From contig JAGXHC010000076.1 of assembly GCA_024636405.1 (NCBI GenBank), positions 1-51,756 on the forward strand: a DNA stretch of 51,756 nucleotides, written 5' to 3'. A program made the translations under genes and the position numbers. Below are positions 14,648-23,296 of this stretch, piece by piece (within the stretch, counting starts at the first letter, position 1; each line of letters opens with the position of its first letter). This stretch comes from Sulfitobacter sp. (lineage in GTDB: Bacteria; Pseudomonadota; Alphaproteobacteria; Rhodobacterales; Rhodobacteraceae). A model generated the notes under the pieces. That model was not told the origin of the DNA. It was given only the letters and a program-made list of their open reading frames with translations, and did no database searches.

Positions 14648-17554
14648 TTACGCCGTCACTCTCAGCGATGCACAGGATTCTGATAGGGCTGTCTCAACCG
14701 TCTCCAGCAACTGGGCCTCGTGAAACGGCTTGCTCAACACCACGCAATTTCCCAATGTCCGGGCTGCTGGCACATCGGCTCCACCCGTCGCAAATATCAC
14801 GGGCAAAGCCGGATCTAATTCCCTTGCATCCTGCGCAAGCTCCACACCTGATCGGTCAGGCAATCCAACGTCGGTAATCAGCAACGCCACGGTGTCAGAC
14901 TTTAGGATATCCAGAGCAGTAGACGCATTCGCAGCCTCCAACACGGTGCATCCCGCGGCGCGCAGCATTTCGGCGATGTCGGTCAAGATCAAGACGTCGT
15001 CCTCGCAGACCAGCACGCGCAATCCTTCGATCTGCGGCGGTTCATCCGGCGCGTGTTGCCCAACGGCGGCGGCGTCAGCCTTTGGGCCAACTTGCGCCCG
15101 TGTGCCACCACTTCCAAGAACCTCACGGATCTTCTGCGCAAGCGTCGTTTGGGTGTAAGGTTTGCTAAGCAATTGGACCCCGGCATCCAGACGGCCGTCA
15201 TGAAAGATCGAGTCCTGCACATAGCCGGATGTATAAAGCACTGGCACGCGCGGGAATCGCCCCCGGACCTGTTCAGCCAATTCGCGCGCGGTGGCCTGGC
15301 CGGGCATCATCACGTCAGTGAACAAAAGATCGAACTGCGCATCATTTTCGAGCATGGCAAGGGCCTGATCCGCATTCGCGGCCTGCAGGATCTCATACCC
15401 TAAATCTGACAGCATATGAACCGCTGTGGCGCGGACTTCGCTATCGTCTTCGACCAACAGAATTGTTTCGCTACCCCCAAACATCCCGCCCGTCTGATCG
15501 GGAACGATATCGTGTTCTTCTTCCAGTGATCGGGGTAGATAAATTTTGATGGTGGTGCCTGTGCCGACTTCGCTGTCTATCGTGACGTGGCCACCGGATT
15601 GTTTGGCAAAACCATAGACCATCGACAAGCCAAGCCCGGTGCCGTGGCCGTCCTCTTTGGTCGTGAAGAACGGCTCGAATATCTTCTCAATCATCGCTGG
15701 CTGAATGCCGCACCCGGTATCCGACACTGAAAGCACCACATACTGTCCCCGCGCGATATCCGGATGCGCGTGCCCATAGCTACCGTCAAGATTGGCGTTC
15801 TCCAGAGAAACCGTCAGCGTGCCTTGTCCGTTCATGGCATCGCGGGCGTTTATCGCCAGATTGAGGACAGCGTTTTCCAGGTTCGTGGAATCGACGTTTG
15901 TGTTCCAAAGGTCATTGGAAAGGCGCATCTCCAACGCCACGCCATCACCAATGGCGCTGCGCAGCATGTCGACGGTGTTCTCAAGCAGACGGCTCAGCTT
16001 GATCACCTTCGGCGCCAGCGGTTGCTTGCGCGCGAACGACAGCAATTGCGATGCCAGCGTCGCACCGCGCATCACGCTGCTCATGGCTTGATCGATCCGC
16101 GCATGCGCGGGCGACCCTTCGGGCATTTCGCGCGCAACCAGTTGGAGGTTTCCGGTAATGACCTGAAGCAAGTTGTTGAAGTCATGCGCAATCCCCCCTG
16201 CGAGACCGCCAATGGCTTCCATTTTCTGGCTTTGACGCAGGGTGGCGTGCAGTTTCTCCAGTTCTTGGTTGCGCATCGCAACACGGGTTTCCAGCGTATC
16301 GTTCAGTTTCGCAATCTCGGCTTCCGTGTTTTTGCGGTCCTCAATGTCCGTATTGGTGCCAACCCATCCGGCCAAGGTTCCATCATTGGCCCGCAACGGT
16401 GACGCCCGTACCAGATGCCAGCGATAACTGCCGTCTGCCTTGCGGATCCGGAACTCGGTCTCATAGCCGACACCATTCTGAATCGCTCCAGTCCATTCCT
16501 TGGCTGCTGTATCCAGATCATCAGGATGGACGACCCGCGCCCAATCCGCTCCGTAAAGCTCGCCCTCGTTGTGTCCCGTAAAAGCGTAGGTTTGGTCATT
16601 CAACCAGGTCAGCCCGCCGTGCAAGTCCGCGGTCCAGACGTGGTTGGGCATGGTCTGGGCCATTGATCTGAATTTTTCACGAGTCGCTGCCAGATCGGCT
16701 TCTGCGATCTTCTGGCCGGTTACGTCATGGCCCTGAACGAATATCCCGATCGAATTGCCAGAGTTGTCTTTCAGGGCATGAAAAAAGATATCCACAAACC
16801 GCTGTATCGGCTCGTCTTTTGAATCCGGTCGAAACAGCGCGGCCATCCCCTTGAGGGATACCGATTCACCCGATGCGTAGACCTGATCAAGCAATTCGGC
16901 AAAGTCCTGGCCCTCTGTTTCAGGAAGCGCCTCGCGCACTGGCAGGCCTTCGACTTCCCTGCCTATGAGATCAAGGTAGGTTTGGTTCGCGATGCGAAAC
17001 ACATGGTCTGGACCACTGAGGATCGCCATCAGGCTTGGGGCCTGATCAAAGGCTGACTGGAAGAACTCGGTCATTGCGCCAAGGGCCAGATTCTCGTTTG
17101 CGATCGCTTCAGCGCGTTCCAGCAAGGCGGCACGCTTTGGCAGGCTGTCCGAGGTTGCGGCGCGTTCGCTTTGGTACAGATCCGTCACGTCCATCGTATT
17201 TTGAAGGATGAACTCTACCCGGCCCTGTGCGCCCAGGATTGGGGTATGTGTAGCACTCCAATAGCGTTCTTCAAGCTGTCCGCCGTTTGTCACGATGGGA
17301 TAGGGGATCAAGGGCAAATGATCCGTTTTCCCGGTTGCAAGTACGCGTCGGAAAGACGCGCGCAGCATTTGGTCCGACACCGTATCTGGCGGCGCGGGAA
17401 ACTCTTCGGTTATGATCCGACCGATCAGCGTGTCCCGGTCTCGCCCGGTGACGTGAAGATAGGCAAGATTGGCCCAAACAATCCGCAATTCCGGATCGAG
17501 AAGAACATAGGGTGAAGGCGCCGATGCAAAAAGTGCATCAAGGTCAAATCGCAT
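14648..17554 (-). CDS. Hybrid sensor histidine kinase with PAS domains and two receiver domains
   Basis: A 968-residue protein with no signal peptide or membrane helix, so a cytoplasmic sensor. Domains in order: PAS-like regions at about 5-125, 160-280 and 290-410; a short coiled coil to about 445; HisKA with GGIAHDFNN (phospho-His457); HATPase with N-box NLAINARD (565-572), DTGCGI (612-617) and GTGLGLS; receiver 1 about 697-815 (Asp747 in FTDVMMPG); receiver 2 about 845-960 (Asp895 in ITDVGLPD). PAS2 lacks the NCRFL motif of LOV domains. No partner regulator lies nearby, so it is an orphan with unknown input and output. The double receiver suggests a phosphorelay or sink. Confidence 0.93.
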   Translation of the reverse strand: MRFDLDALFASAPSPYVLLDPELRIVWANLAYLHVTGRDRDTLIGRIITEEFPAPPDTVSDQMLRASFRRVLATGKTDHLPLIPYPIVTNGGQLEERYWSATHTPILGAQGRVEFILQNTMDVTDLYQSERAATSDSLPKRAALLERAEAIANENLALGAMTEFFQSAFDQAPSLMAILSGPDHVFRIANQTYLDLIGREVEGLPVREALPETEGQDFAELLDQVYASGESVSLKGMAALFRPDSKDEPIQRFVDIFFHALKDNSGNSIGIFVQGHDVTGQKIAEADLAATREKFRSMAQTMPNHVWTADLHGGLTWLNDQTYAFTGHNEGELYGADWARVVHPDDLDTAAKEWTGAIQNGVGYETEFRIRKADGSYRWHLVRASPLRANDGTLAGWVGTNTDIEDRKNTEAEIAKLNDTLETRVAMRNQELEKLHATLRQSQKMEAIGGLAGGIAHDFNNLLQVITGNLQLVAREMPEGSPAHARIDQAMSSVMRGATLASQLLSFARKQPLAPKVIKLSRLLENTVDMLRSAIGDGVALEMRLSNDLWNTNVDSTNLENAVLNLAINARDAMNGQGTLTVSLENANLDGSYGHAHPDIARGQYVVLSVSDTGCGIQPAMIEKIFEPFFTTKEDGHGTGLGLSMVYGFAKQSGGHVTIDSEVGTGTTIKIYLPRSLEEEHDIVPDQTGGMFGGSETILLVEDDSEVRATAVHMLSDLGYEILQAANADQALAMLENDAQFDLLFTDVMMPGQATARELAEQVRGRFPRVPVLYTSGYVQDSIFHDGRLDAGVQLLSKPYTQTTLAQKIREVLGSGGTRAQVGPKADAAAVGQHAPDEPPQIEGLRVLVCEDDVLILTDIAEMLRAAGCTVLEAANASTALDILKSDTVALLITDVGLPDRSGVELAQDARELDPALPVIFATGGADVPAARTLGNCVVLSKPFHEAQLLETVETALSESCASLRVTA

Positions 17555-17811
17555 AGCCTAATTCTCAGCCTTAAGGTTCTATTATCGAGATCGGCACAGA
17601 TTGCTCAGAATAGATGCCGTTGTAAAGCAACGGCGGGTATCAAAGCCTACGATGGCGTTGTGTTGCAGCGTTTGGCGACGTTGTGGAAGCATGGCAGGCG
17701 GCGTCCAAGGGGTCTGCACAAGGTATCGTCAAAATACTACATAACAGGTGCGATGAAGCGGAAATGCAGTCCAAGCAGAGGCTTTTCTCCGAGTTTGGGG
17801 GGGTGGGGTAA

Positions 17812-17955
17812 TCAGATCAGGAAAAGAATGACAACCAGTAGGCCGCCGCCGACCACACCCCAAAGCGCACGGGTGGCCGCCCGCTCAAAAGCGATCAGGT
17901 GAGATGCGCCGTTGTTTGCGGCCTCTGTGGATGCTGTTGCGTTCGTTTCCATCAT
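17812..17955 (-). CDS. Hypothetical 47-residue single-pass membrane protein
   Basis: Not recognised. The frame encodes a polar N-terminus (MMETNATASTEAANNG), a short amphipathic stretch (HLIAFERAATRAL) and a C-terminal hydrophobic helix (WGVVGGGLLVVILFLI) that ends the protein, a tail-anchor layout. The start at 17955 has AGGAAG 7 bases upstream, which supports real translation; a longer frame from 18030 has no such site. A CtrA-like box lies about 55 bases upstream. Confidence 0.45.
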   Translation of the reverse strand: MMETNATASTEAANNGASHLIAFERAATRALWGVVGGGLLVVILFLI

Positions 17956-18008
17956 CTCGGTACTTCCTGAGTATCGCAGTTCGTAGATGCCAATAGACGG
18001 GCAATACG

Positions 18009-18024
18009 TTAGCATTTCGTTAAC
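18009..18024. promoter_or_regulatory. Candidate CtrA-binding site (TTAG-N7-TTAAC)
   Basis: It matches the alphaproteobacterial CtrA consensus TTAA-N7-TTAAC at all but one base. It lies upstream of the small membrane-protein frame on the minus strand. A single near-match can arise by chance. Confidence 0.3.
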
Positions 18025-18251
18025 CACCATGAGACATTTCTAGCGCATTTCACTGCCTTGCGAAATTGATGGAAAAAAATCTTTCGTAACGCACGGAATG
18101 ACCACAGATGGGTGATTTCTTTAGCGTTGGTTTTGGGGACAATGGGCTGAACTGACGCGAAAATTGCATTGATTGTTTTCGAACCAACAACAGTCCGAAT
18201 GATGAACCGCCTGCAATGCGTTGCAAATGTCGGCCGTGCCTTTGAAAACCG

Positions 18252-19520
18252 TCAGATCAAAGCGCCGTTTCGCATCAGCATTTCCTTTACGGAACCGGAA
18301 TCGGGGGCCTTTCCGAAACGCGCAGTCAGGGCCGCCGCGACGCCGGCGGCTTCTCCGGTGGCAAAGGCGGTTCCCATCACGCGGGTGGACCCGTAGGCGC
18401 GTGGGTCCGCACCGATCACACGGCCTGCGTACCAAAGGTTTTCGATATCGCACGCGTGCAACGCCTCAAGCGGCACGTGGTAGTACCCATCGCCGCCGAC
18501 CCTTTCGTAGATCGGCTTGCCTGCTTCGGAATGCAGTTCTATCGGCCAGGCGGCGCGGGCAATGCCGTGTTCACGCTGCACCCCCTGAACCACATCGGCG
18601 TGCGTGACCTCACTGCGCGCCGCCGGATGGCGGGTTTCGCGCACGCCAATCTGGGGTCCGGTCTGGGCCAGCCAGCATCGTTCAAACCCCGGCACCTGTT
18701 GGCGCAGGATATCCACCATAAGCAGCGCCATTTCGCGGCCCGATTGTTCAGCTTTGGTAAAGCTTTGTGCAGAAAGGTCCGGCATGTCGCGGTCAATGAC
18801 CAGCCACCAGAAGTCGCTTGATGACGGGACACGGGTGAAAATGCCGCCATCGGTGCGGTGGATCGGAAAGGCAGAGCGTTCATTGAAAGTCGCGACCGCC
18901 TTTTTCATCTTTTCGCGGTCAATTTTGGTGTCCGCGCTCAATCCACCGACCCGTAGCGGCATCGTATAGGCTTGCACCTTGCCGTTGCCATCGCCCAAGC
19001 GCATCGGCACACCGGCCACCAGCGCCAGGTTTGCGTCACCGCTGGCATCGACAAAGCTTGCGGCGGTGAGGCTAAACCGTCCGTCCATACCTGCGACAGT
19101 TACGCTTTCCAGCGCGTGCGCCGTGCGGCTGGTGGCGGCGACACGTGCGTGCAGCAAAACGTCAACACCATGCGCGGCCAGCACCCGATCCAGCGCGACC
19201 TTCAACCGCTCCGGATCCAGCAGCACGATCCAGTTTTCGGTTGTAGGTGAATGATACGGCGCACAGTCAACACCCAGATTGCGCATTTCCATCAGCACGT
19301 CTTCGCCCGCGCCGGCAATGGCCGGGATCGGTTTCGCGCCCTGCTGATAGAACCCACAATATGCCAATACCTGTGCATTTGTCGCCGCACCGCCAAGGAA
19401 GCCGTATTTTTCAACCAAAGCCACGCGTGCGCCCGCCTTGGCCGCACCAATCGCGGCGCCCACGCCACCGGCGCCGCCACCTGCGATGATGACATCGTAG
19501 TCTGTTCCGGACCGCGGCAT
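18252..19520 (-). CDS. FAD-dependent oxidoreductase (FAD_oxidored-type flavoprotein)
   Basis: A 422-residue flavoprotein. The N-terminal Rossmann fingerprint is IIAGGGAGGVGAAIGAAKAG, followed by VEKYGFLGGAAT, where FAD ribose and flavin contact residues lie. FVDASGDANLALVAGVP and YAGRVIGADPRAYGSTRVMG near the C-terminus complete the FAD site. There is no signal peptide, so it acts in the cytoplasm. It is the last gene of an operon with an NMT1-type ABC importer and shares one base with the permease gene (TGATG). The likely role is oxidation or dehydrogenation of the imported compound; the substrate is unknown. Confidence 0.8.
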   Translation of the reverse strand: MPRSGTDYDVIIAGGGAGGVGAAIGAAKAGARVALVEKYGFLGGAATNAQVLAYCGFYQQGAKPIPAIAGAGEDVLMEMRNLGVDCAPYHSPTTENWIVLLDPERLKVALDRVLAAHGVDVLLHARVAATSRTAHALESVTVAGMDGRFSLTAASFVDASGDANLALVAGVPMRLGDGNGKVQAYTMPLRVGGLSADTKIDREKMKKAVATFNERSAFPIHRTDGGIFTRVPSSSDFWWLVIDRDMPDLSAQSFTKAEQSGREMALLMVDILRQQVPGFERCWLAQTGPQIGVRETRHPAARSEVTHADVVQGVQREHGIARAAWPIELHSEAGKPIYERVGGDGYYHVPLEALHACDIENLWYAGRVIGADPRAYGSTRVMGTAFATGEAAGVAAALTARFGKAPDSGSVKEMLMRNGALI

Positions 19521-20371
19521 CAGTTTCTCCAGCTTAGAAAATGCTTTTCGGCGCGCGTGATCAGCCAGTTTACAGTCAATCCGAGGATAGACAGCATCGC
19601 CACGCCCGCGACCAGTTGATCAGTGGCCATCAGGTTACCCGCCAGCAGCACGTAGGCCCCAATGCCATATTCCGCGCCGATCATTTCCGCGGCGACCAGC
19701 AAGATGATGGAGATCGACGCCGCGATGCGCATGCCGGACAGGATTGCCGGAAGGGCGGCAGGCAACACGATTTTCCAGATGATATGCCACCGGCCCAGAC
19801 CAAAACTTTGGCCCATCCGGATCAAGGTGCGGTCCACGCTGTCAATGCCACCGTAAGTGGCGATCACTGTTGGAAAGAAGCTGCCGAAAAGGATCGTTGC
19901 AACTTTGGAACCTTCGCCGATACCGAACCAGATAATAAAGAGAGGCAATAGAGCGATCTTCGGGATCGGAAAGATCGCAGAGACAAGTGGCGTGATCGCT
20001 GCCCGCGCCAGTGAGAACAGCCCCACCGCCGTGCCAACGATCAGACCAAGCGACGCCCCCGCCGCAAAGCCGATCAGCAGACGGCTGAGCGATGCAGACA
20101 GGTGTTTCCAAAGGTTGCCGGAATTGACCAGATCAAGGAACGCGCCAAAGGCTTCGGATGGGGCGGGCAGGACCAGCGCGGAAATAACCCCTGCGCGCGA
20201 TCCCAGTTCCCACAACACGATGAGAACCACAAACACGGCCAGCCCGACAAAGCGGCGCGGTTGGGGCCGAAACCCGCCGCCGCGAAAGTGCACGGGGCGG
20301 GTCGTTGGACCCTGCGGTTCCGCGTTTTGCGTGGCGACGGTCGCTGCTGTTGATCCCGAAAGATGGGCCAT
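19520..20371 (-). CDS. ABC transporter permease (SsuC/TauC/NrtB family)
   Basis: Inner-membrane permease of 283 residues with six helices after a hydrophilic N-terminal tail of about 40 residues. The family hallmarks are PIPKIALLPLFIIWFGIGEGSK and the EAA-type loop with GLGRWHIIWKIVLPAALPAI. This branch imports nitrate, sulfonates, taurine, pyrimidine precursors and aromatic acids, so the family alone does not fix the ligand. It follows the ATPase by 77 bases and overlaps the flavoprotein start by one base. Confidence 0.92.
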   Translation of the reverse strand: MAHLSGSTAATVATQNAEPQGPTTRPVHFRGGGFRPQPRRFVGLAVFVVLIVLWELGSRAGVISALVLPAPSEAFGAFLDLVNSGNLWKHLSASLSRLLIGFAAGASLGLIVGTAVGLFSLARAAITPLVSAIFPIPKIALLPLFIIWFGIGEGSKVATILFGSFFPTVIATYGGIDSVDRTLIRMGQSFGLGRWHIIWKIVLPAALPAILSGMRIAASISIILLVAAEMIGAEYGIGAYVLLAGNLMATDQLVAGVAMLSILGLTVNWLITRAEKHFLSWRN

Positions 20372-20448
20372 GGCATCAAGTCCTTGTGAGATGCGCAGGG
20401 AATTTCATCCCGCACGTGTCCTTCTTCAAACGCATTGTCGCGCGAATT

Positions 20449-21216
20449 TTAGTTGTCGGTCAGTTCCATGTCCGCGGTTTGCGCCTCTTCGCGCATCATG
20501 TCCCACAGGGTGCGCTGCAACTCTGCGATACGTGGATTTCCCACGTCGCGCTCATGCAGGGGAATATCGATATCCACGATTTCCCGGATCATGCCGGGAC
20601 GGCGCGACAGGACGACAACCTTGTGACCCAGACGAACCGCTTCGTTCAGGTTGTGCGTGACATAGCAGGCGGTAAAGGGCTCGCGTTCCCACAGTGTCAC
20701 CAGATCATCCATCAGCAATTCGCGCGTCTGGCTGTCGAGCGCCGATAGCGGTTCGTCCATCAGCAGCACGGCAGGGGTGACTGCCAGCGCGCGGGCTATC
20801 GCCACGCGTTGTTTCATGCCGCCAGAAAGCTGTTTTGGCACGGCCTTGCGAAAGTCTGACATTCGGGTGCGCGCAAGCACATCTGCGATGCGGTCTTCCA
20901 TCTCGCCCTGAGGCAGGTTGTGCCCTTCAAGAACCAGCGAAACATTGCCTTCGACCGTGCGCCACGGCAGCAGCGCAAAGTCCTGAAAGATATAGGTCAG
21001 CGGATTCAGTGATCCGCTGGGTGGGTTTCCGACCTGCAGCACCTCACCCAGTGACGGCTGTTCCAACCCGCCCAGAAGCCGCAGCAACGTGGATTTGCCG
21101 CAACCGGAGGGGCCGATCACGCAGACGATCTCGCCTTGGGATATCGTGAGATTGATATCCTTGAGCACCTCCAGATCACCGTAGTGATGCGAAAGGTTTT
21201 CGACGCGCAGATCCAT
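20449..21216 (-). CDS. ABC transporter ATP-binding protein (SsuB/TauB family)
   Basis: A complete 255-residue ATPase: Walker A GPSGCGKST, Q-loop FQDFALLPW, signature LSGGMKQR, Walker B VLLMDEP and switch histidine VTHNLNEA. It has no extra C-terminal domain, as is normal for the nitrate/sulfonate/taurine branch. It lies 17 bases downstream of the binding-protein gene; CGGAAAGGCC provides its ribosome-binding site. Confidence 0.93.
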   Translation of the reverse strand: MDLRVENLSHHYGDLEVLKDINLTISQGEIVCVIGPSGCGKSTLLRLLGGLEQPSLGEVLQVGNPPSGSLNPLTYIFQDFALLPWRTVEGNVSLVLEGHNLPQGEMEDRIADVLARTRMSDFRKAVPKQLSGGMKQRVAIARALAVTPAVLLMDEPLSALDSQTRELLMDDLVTLWEREPFTACYVTHNLNEAVRLGHKVVVLSRRPGMIREIVDIDIPLHERDVGNPRIAELQRTLWDMMREEAQTADMELTDN

Positions 21217-21233
21217 GTGACCGGCCTTTCCGC

Positions 21234-22274
21234 TCAGTAGTTTGTGACGAAGCTGTCATCGAGCAGTTGATCAATGCTCAGGTCAGACTTGATCAATCCC
21301 TGATCCTTGAACCACTGCATCTGCGCGATAACGTCCGTCTTGTTCAGCGCCGCCCCCTCATTGAGGTTCATGGCACCCAGTTGAATAGACGACTTGGCGT
21401 CCTCATAGGGTTTGTCGGGGGCCACATATTTGGCGATCATGCGCGTCATCTCTTCCAACTCAGCCGGATCAGGGTTCTTGGCCAGCATCACGCGGTTGAA
21501 TTCCGCGATACCCTTGGCGTAGGCGCGCACGAAACGCTCAACCATGTCGCGGTCGTTTTCGATGTTGTCTACGCTCGTGAACAGGGCCGAAATCTGGTAT
21601 TCGGCATAGTCAAACAGCCACCCCAGCTCATGCGCGGCCCCTGCGGCAACCAATGGTTTTGCAATATGCGGCACCATGATCATCGTATCGACCTGCCCCG
21701 ATTTCAGCGCGGCGATCATCGCGCCGACCTTCTGAAGCGGGACCAGTTTGACGTCGTCCATCGTAAAGCCTTCGACGTCCGCGATCCGGCTTGTCATATA
21801 GTGAAAAGTAGAGCCGACCTGCGTCATGGCGACAGAGTGGCCCTTCATCTTGGCGACAGAATCCAGCCCTTCGTCAAAGGCTTTGTTGGACGCCATGATC
21901 ATCATGCCATCGATGCCCTTTTTTTCGTGCAGCACACCGGCAACGATGCGCACGGCGTCCTTTTCTGCAAGGTTCATCAACCCGCCGGTGACGCCCGCAA
22001 TTCCGAAATCGACGTCACCGCCGGCAGTTGCGACTGCGATTGGCTGGGCTGCCTGAAAGAACTCGAAAGTGACGTTCAGGTTCTCTTCGTCGAAATAGCC
22101 CTTTTCAAAGGCGACAAATCCGGCGCTGTGGCTGGTAAAGCGCAGCGCCCCCAGAACAACGTCGTCTTTTTCCTGCGCAAACGACGCTGTCGTGCCAATC
22201 AGCGTGGCAGCGATCAGCGTGCAACCCGCGATCCCGGCAAACATGGTGCGGCGTGTAATATTAGTGAAATACAT
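21234..22274 (-). CDS. ABC transporter substrate-binding protein (NMT1/THI5/SsuA-like)
   Basis: Periplasmic receptor of 346 residues. ATG 22274 has GGGAGG 6 bases upstream. The signal peptide begins MYFTNITRRTMFAGIAG and ends near ASFAQ; the paired arginines and following hydrophobic stretch could be a weak Tat or a Sec signal. The fold shows in LGALRFTSHSAGFVAFEKGYF, AVATAGGDVDFGIAGVTGG and LKSGQVDTMIMVPHIAKP. The ligand is unknown. This gene is separated from the SDH-like gene by 148 bases with a small terminator and a hairpin, so it may be expressed at a different level. Confidence 0.9.
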   Translation of the reverse strand: MYFTNITRRTMFAGIAGCTLIAATLIGTTASFAQEKDDVVLGALRFTSHSAGFVAFEKGYFDEENLNVTFEFFQAAQPIAVATAGGDVDFGIAGVTGGLMNLAEKDAVRIVAGVLHEKKGIDGMMIMASNKAFDEGLDSVAKMKGHSVAMTQVGSTFHYMTSRIADVEGFTMDDVKLVPLQKVGAMIAALKSGQVDTMIMVPHIAKPLVAAGAAHELGWLFDYAEYQISALFTSVDNIENDRDMVERFVRAYAKGIAEFNRVMLAKNPDPAELEEMTRMIAKYVAPDKPYEDAKSSIQLGAMNLNEGAALNKTDVIAQMQWFKDQGLIKSDLSIDQLLDDSFVTNY

Positions 22275-22298
22275 GATTTCCTCCCTTTCGTGACCCGG

Positions 22299-22317
22299 AA
22301 AAAAGCCGATTGTCGGC
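22299..22317 (-). terminator. Short Rho-independent terminator/attenuator before the binding-protein gene
   Basis: On the minus strand: GCCGA, loop CAA, TCGGC, then six T. The stem is only 5 bp but GC-rich, with a clean U-tract. A second hairpin (CGCGAAG/CTTCGCG, 22339-22355) precedes it. Both lie between the SDH-like gene and the ABC genes. Confidence 0.55.
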
Positions 22318-22422
22318 GTTGCGTCCGGTCCTTTTCGCCGCGAAGTGTCTTCGCGTGCAAGGCCAAAGGATCACTGACTTCGCACTCAGAATAAAGGCAG
22401 GGTTTATGTGCCGTGCATAGCC

Positions 22423-23223
22423 TCAGGCTATGGCGTGCGAACCCCAGCCAAAGCGCGCCACTATCAGCGGCAGCTGCGCCCGCGCCATATCTGCGCCGGT
22501 CTGGATCGTGGCGCCGCCCTGCTGCGCACGCTGCAAAAATGCGGTGACGGGCGGCTTGGTTACAACATCAGCCACAAGCGTGCCGCCGACCAGCCCGGTC
22601 AATGGATGCACCAGTGATTGCCCATCCAACCCGGTGGCAGTGGCATTCACCACCAGATCGAAACCCGCGACAGATGCGACAAAATCGGTGGCAACACACG
22701 GCGCCCCAAGGCGCGCGGCCAGGTCGATCGCCTTTTCAGTGTCGCTGTCGACCAATGCAAGATGGGCGATGCCCCCCTTTACCAATGCCGCGGCAATGGC
22801 CGCGCCGGCGCCGCCACACCCGAAAACGATACCGCGCTGTCCTGCAGGCGCACTGCCGCGCGCTTGCATAGCTGCAACAAAGCCCGCACCATCGGTGTTG
22901 TCCCCGGTCAGGCTTCCGTCTTGTTGGCGCAGCACCACGTTCGCGATGCCGGTCAGGCGCGCGGTTGGCGTCAGGTCATCCATCAGTGCGGTCACGGCTT
23001 GTTTGTGCGGCGCCGTCACGACCGCGCCAGCGCAATTCTGCATCCCGCGCATGGCCGCCAGAAACGGCACGAACGCGTCTGGCGTCATATCGACAGGACA
23101 GAAGACGACATCGCGCGCGTGCTGCTGCGCCCATCGCGCCATGGCGTCAGGCAGGGCAGTATGGGCAACCGGATGTCCGATCATGAATGAAATTTTGGCA
23201 GCGGCCGTTGGTAAGTGGGTCAA
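22423..23223 (-). CDS. Shikimate/quinate-dehydrogenase-like oxidoreductase, non-canonical substrate site
   Basis: AroE-family fold of 266 residues. I prefer a TTG start at 23223: GGAG is 8 bases upstream and the N-terminus then has the usual AroE length; an ATG frame reaches back to 23313 but overlaps the divergent gene. The catalytic lysine (Lys74 in TAPHKQ) and aspartate (Asp108 in GDNTDG) are present. The two serines that hold shikimate in AroE (HSxSP) are Thr22 and Leu24 here (HTALP). The nucleotide site is GCGGAGAA, with Asp159 where NADP enzymes have NRT, suggesting NAD. Together with the ABC importer, a catabolic role on another cyclic acid is more likely than aromatic biosynthesis. 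Confidence 0.8.
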   Translation of the reverse strand: MTHLPTAAAKISFMIGHPVAHTALPDAMARWAQQHARDVVFCPVDMTPDAFVPFLAAMRGMQNCAGAVVTAPHKQAVTALMDDLTPTARLTGIANVVLRQQDGSLTGDNTDGAGFVAAMQARGSAPAGQRGIVFGCGGAGAAIAAALVKGGIAHLALVDSDTEKAIDLAARLGAPCVATDFVASVAGFDLVVNATATGLDGQSLVHPLTGLVGGTLVADVVTKPPVTAFLQRAQQGGATIQTGADMARAQLPLIVARFGWGSHAIA

Positions 23224-23261
23224 TTGGACAGCTCCGGATTTGCAAACTGGTAAGCGGCGCC

Positions 23262-23281
23262 ATACCATGGGCTGTCGGTAT
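23262..23281. promoter_or_regulatory. Candidate LysR operator in the divergent gap
   Basis: ATACC (23262-23266) and GGTAT (23277-23281) form an inverted repeat with 10 bases between, just upstream of the LysR start. Autorepressing LysR proteins usually bind such dyads between divergent genes. The spacing is longer than the classical T-N11-A core. Confidence 0.35.
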
Positions 23282-23296
23282 TCGTCGACCGACACA

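Larger units (their letters stand above)
17555..18251. other. Sparse region with one possible small gene
   Basis: About 700 bases separate the kinase start from the end of the FAD oxidoreductase gene. It contains a 7-bp hairpin (GCCGTTG/CAACGGC, 17616-17634) without a U-tract, the 47-codon reading frame at 17812-17955 and a CtrA-like box at 18009-18024. The rest is lower in GC than the flanks and shows no other coding signal I would defend. Confidence 0.4.

Noticed and set aside
17616..17634. Intrinsic terminator after the kinase region
   Set aside because: The 7-bp stem has no U-tract and lies upstream, not downstream, of the kinase gene.
21267..22394. A 375-codon frame on the plus strand
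   Set aside because: It is the complement of the NMT1-type binding-protein gene, has no ribosome-binding site and gives a His/Arg-rich product with no fold.
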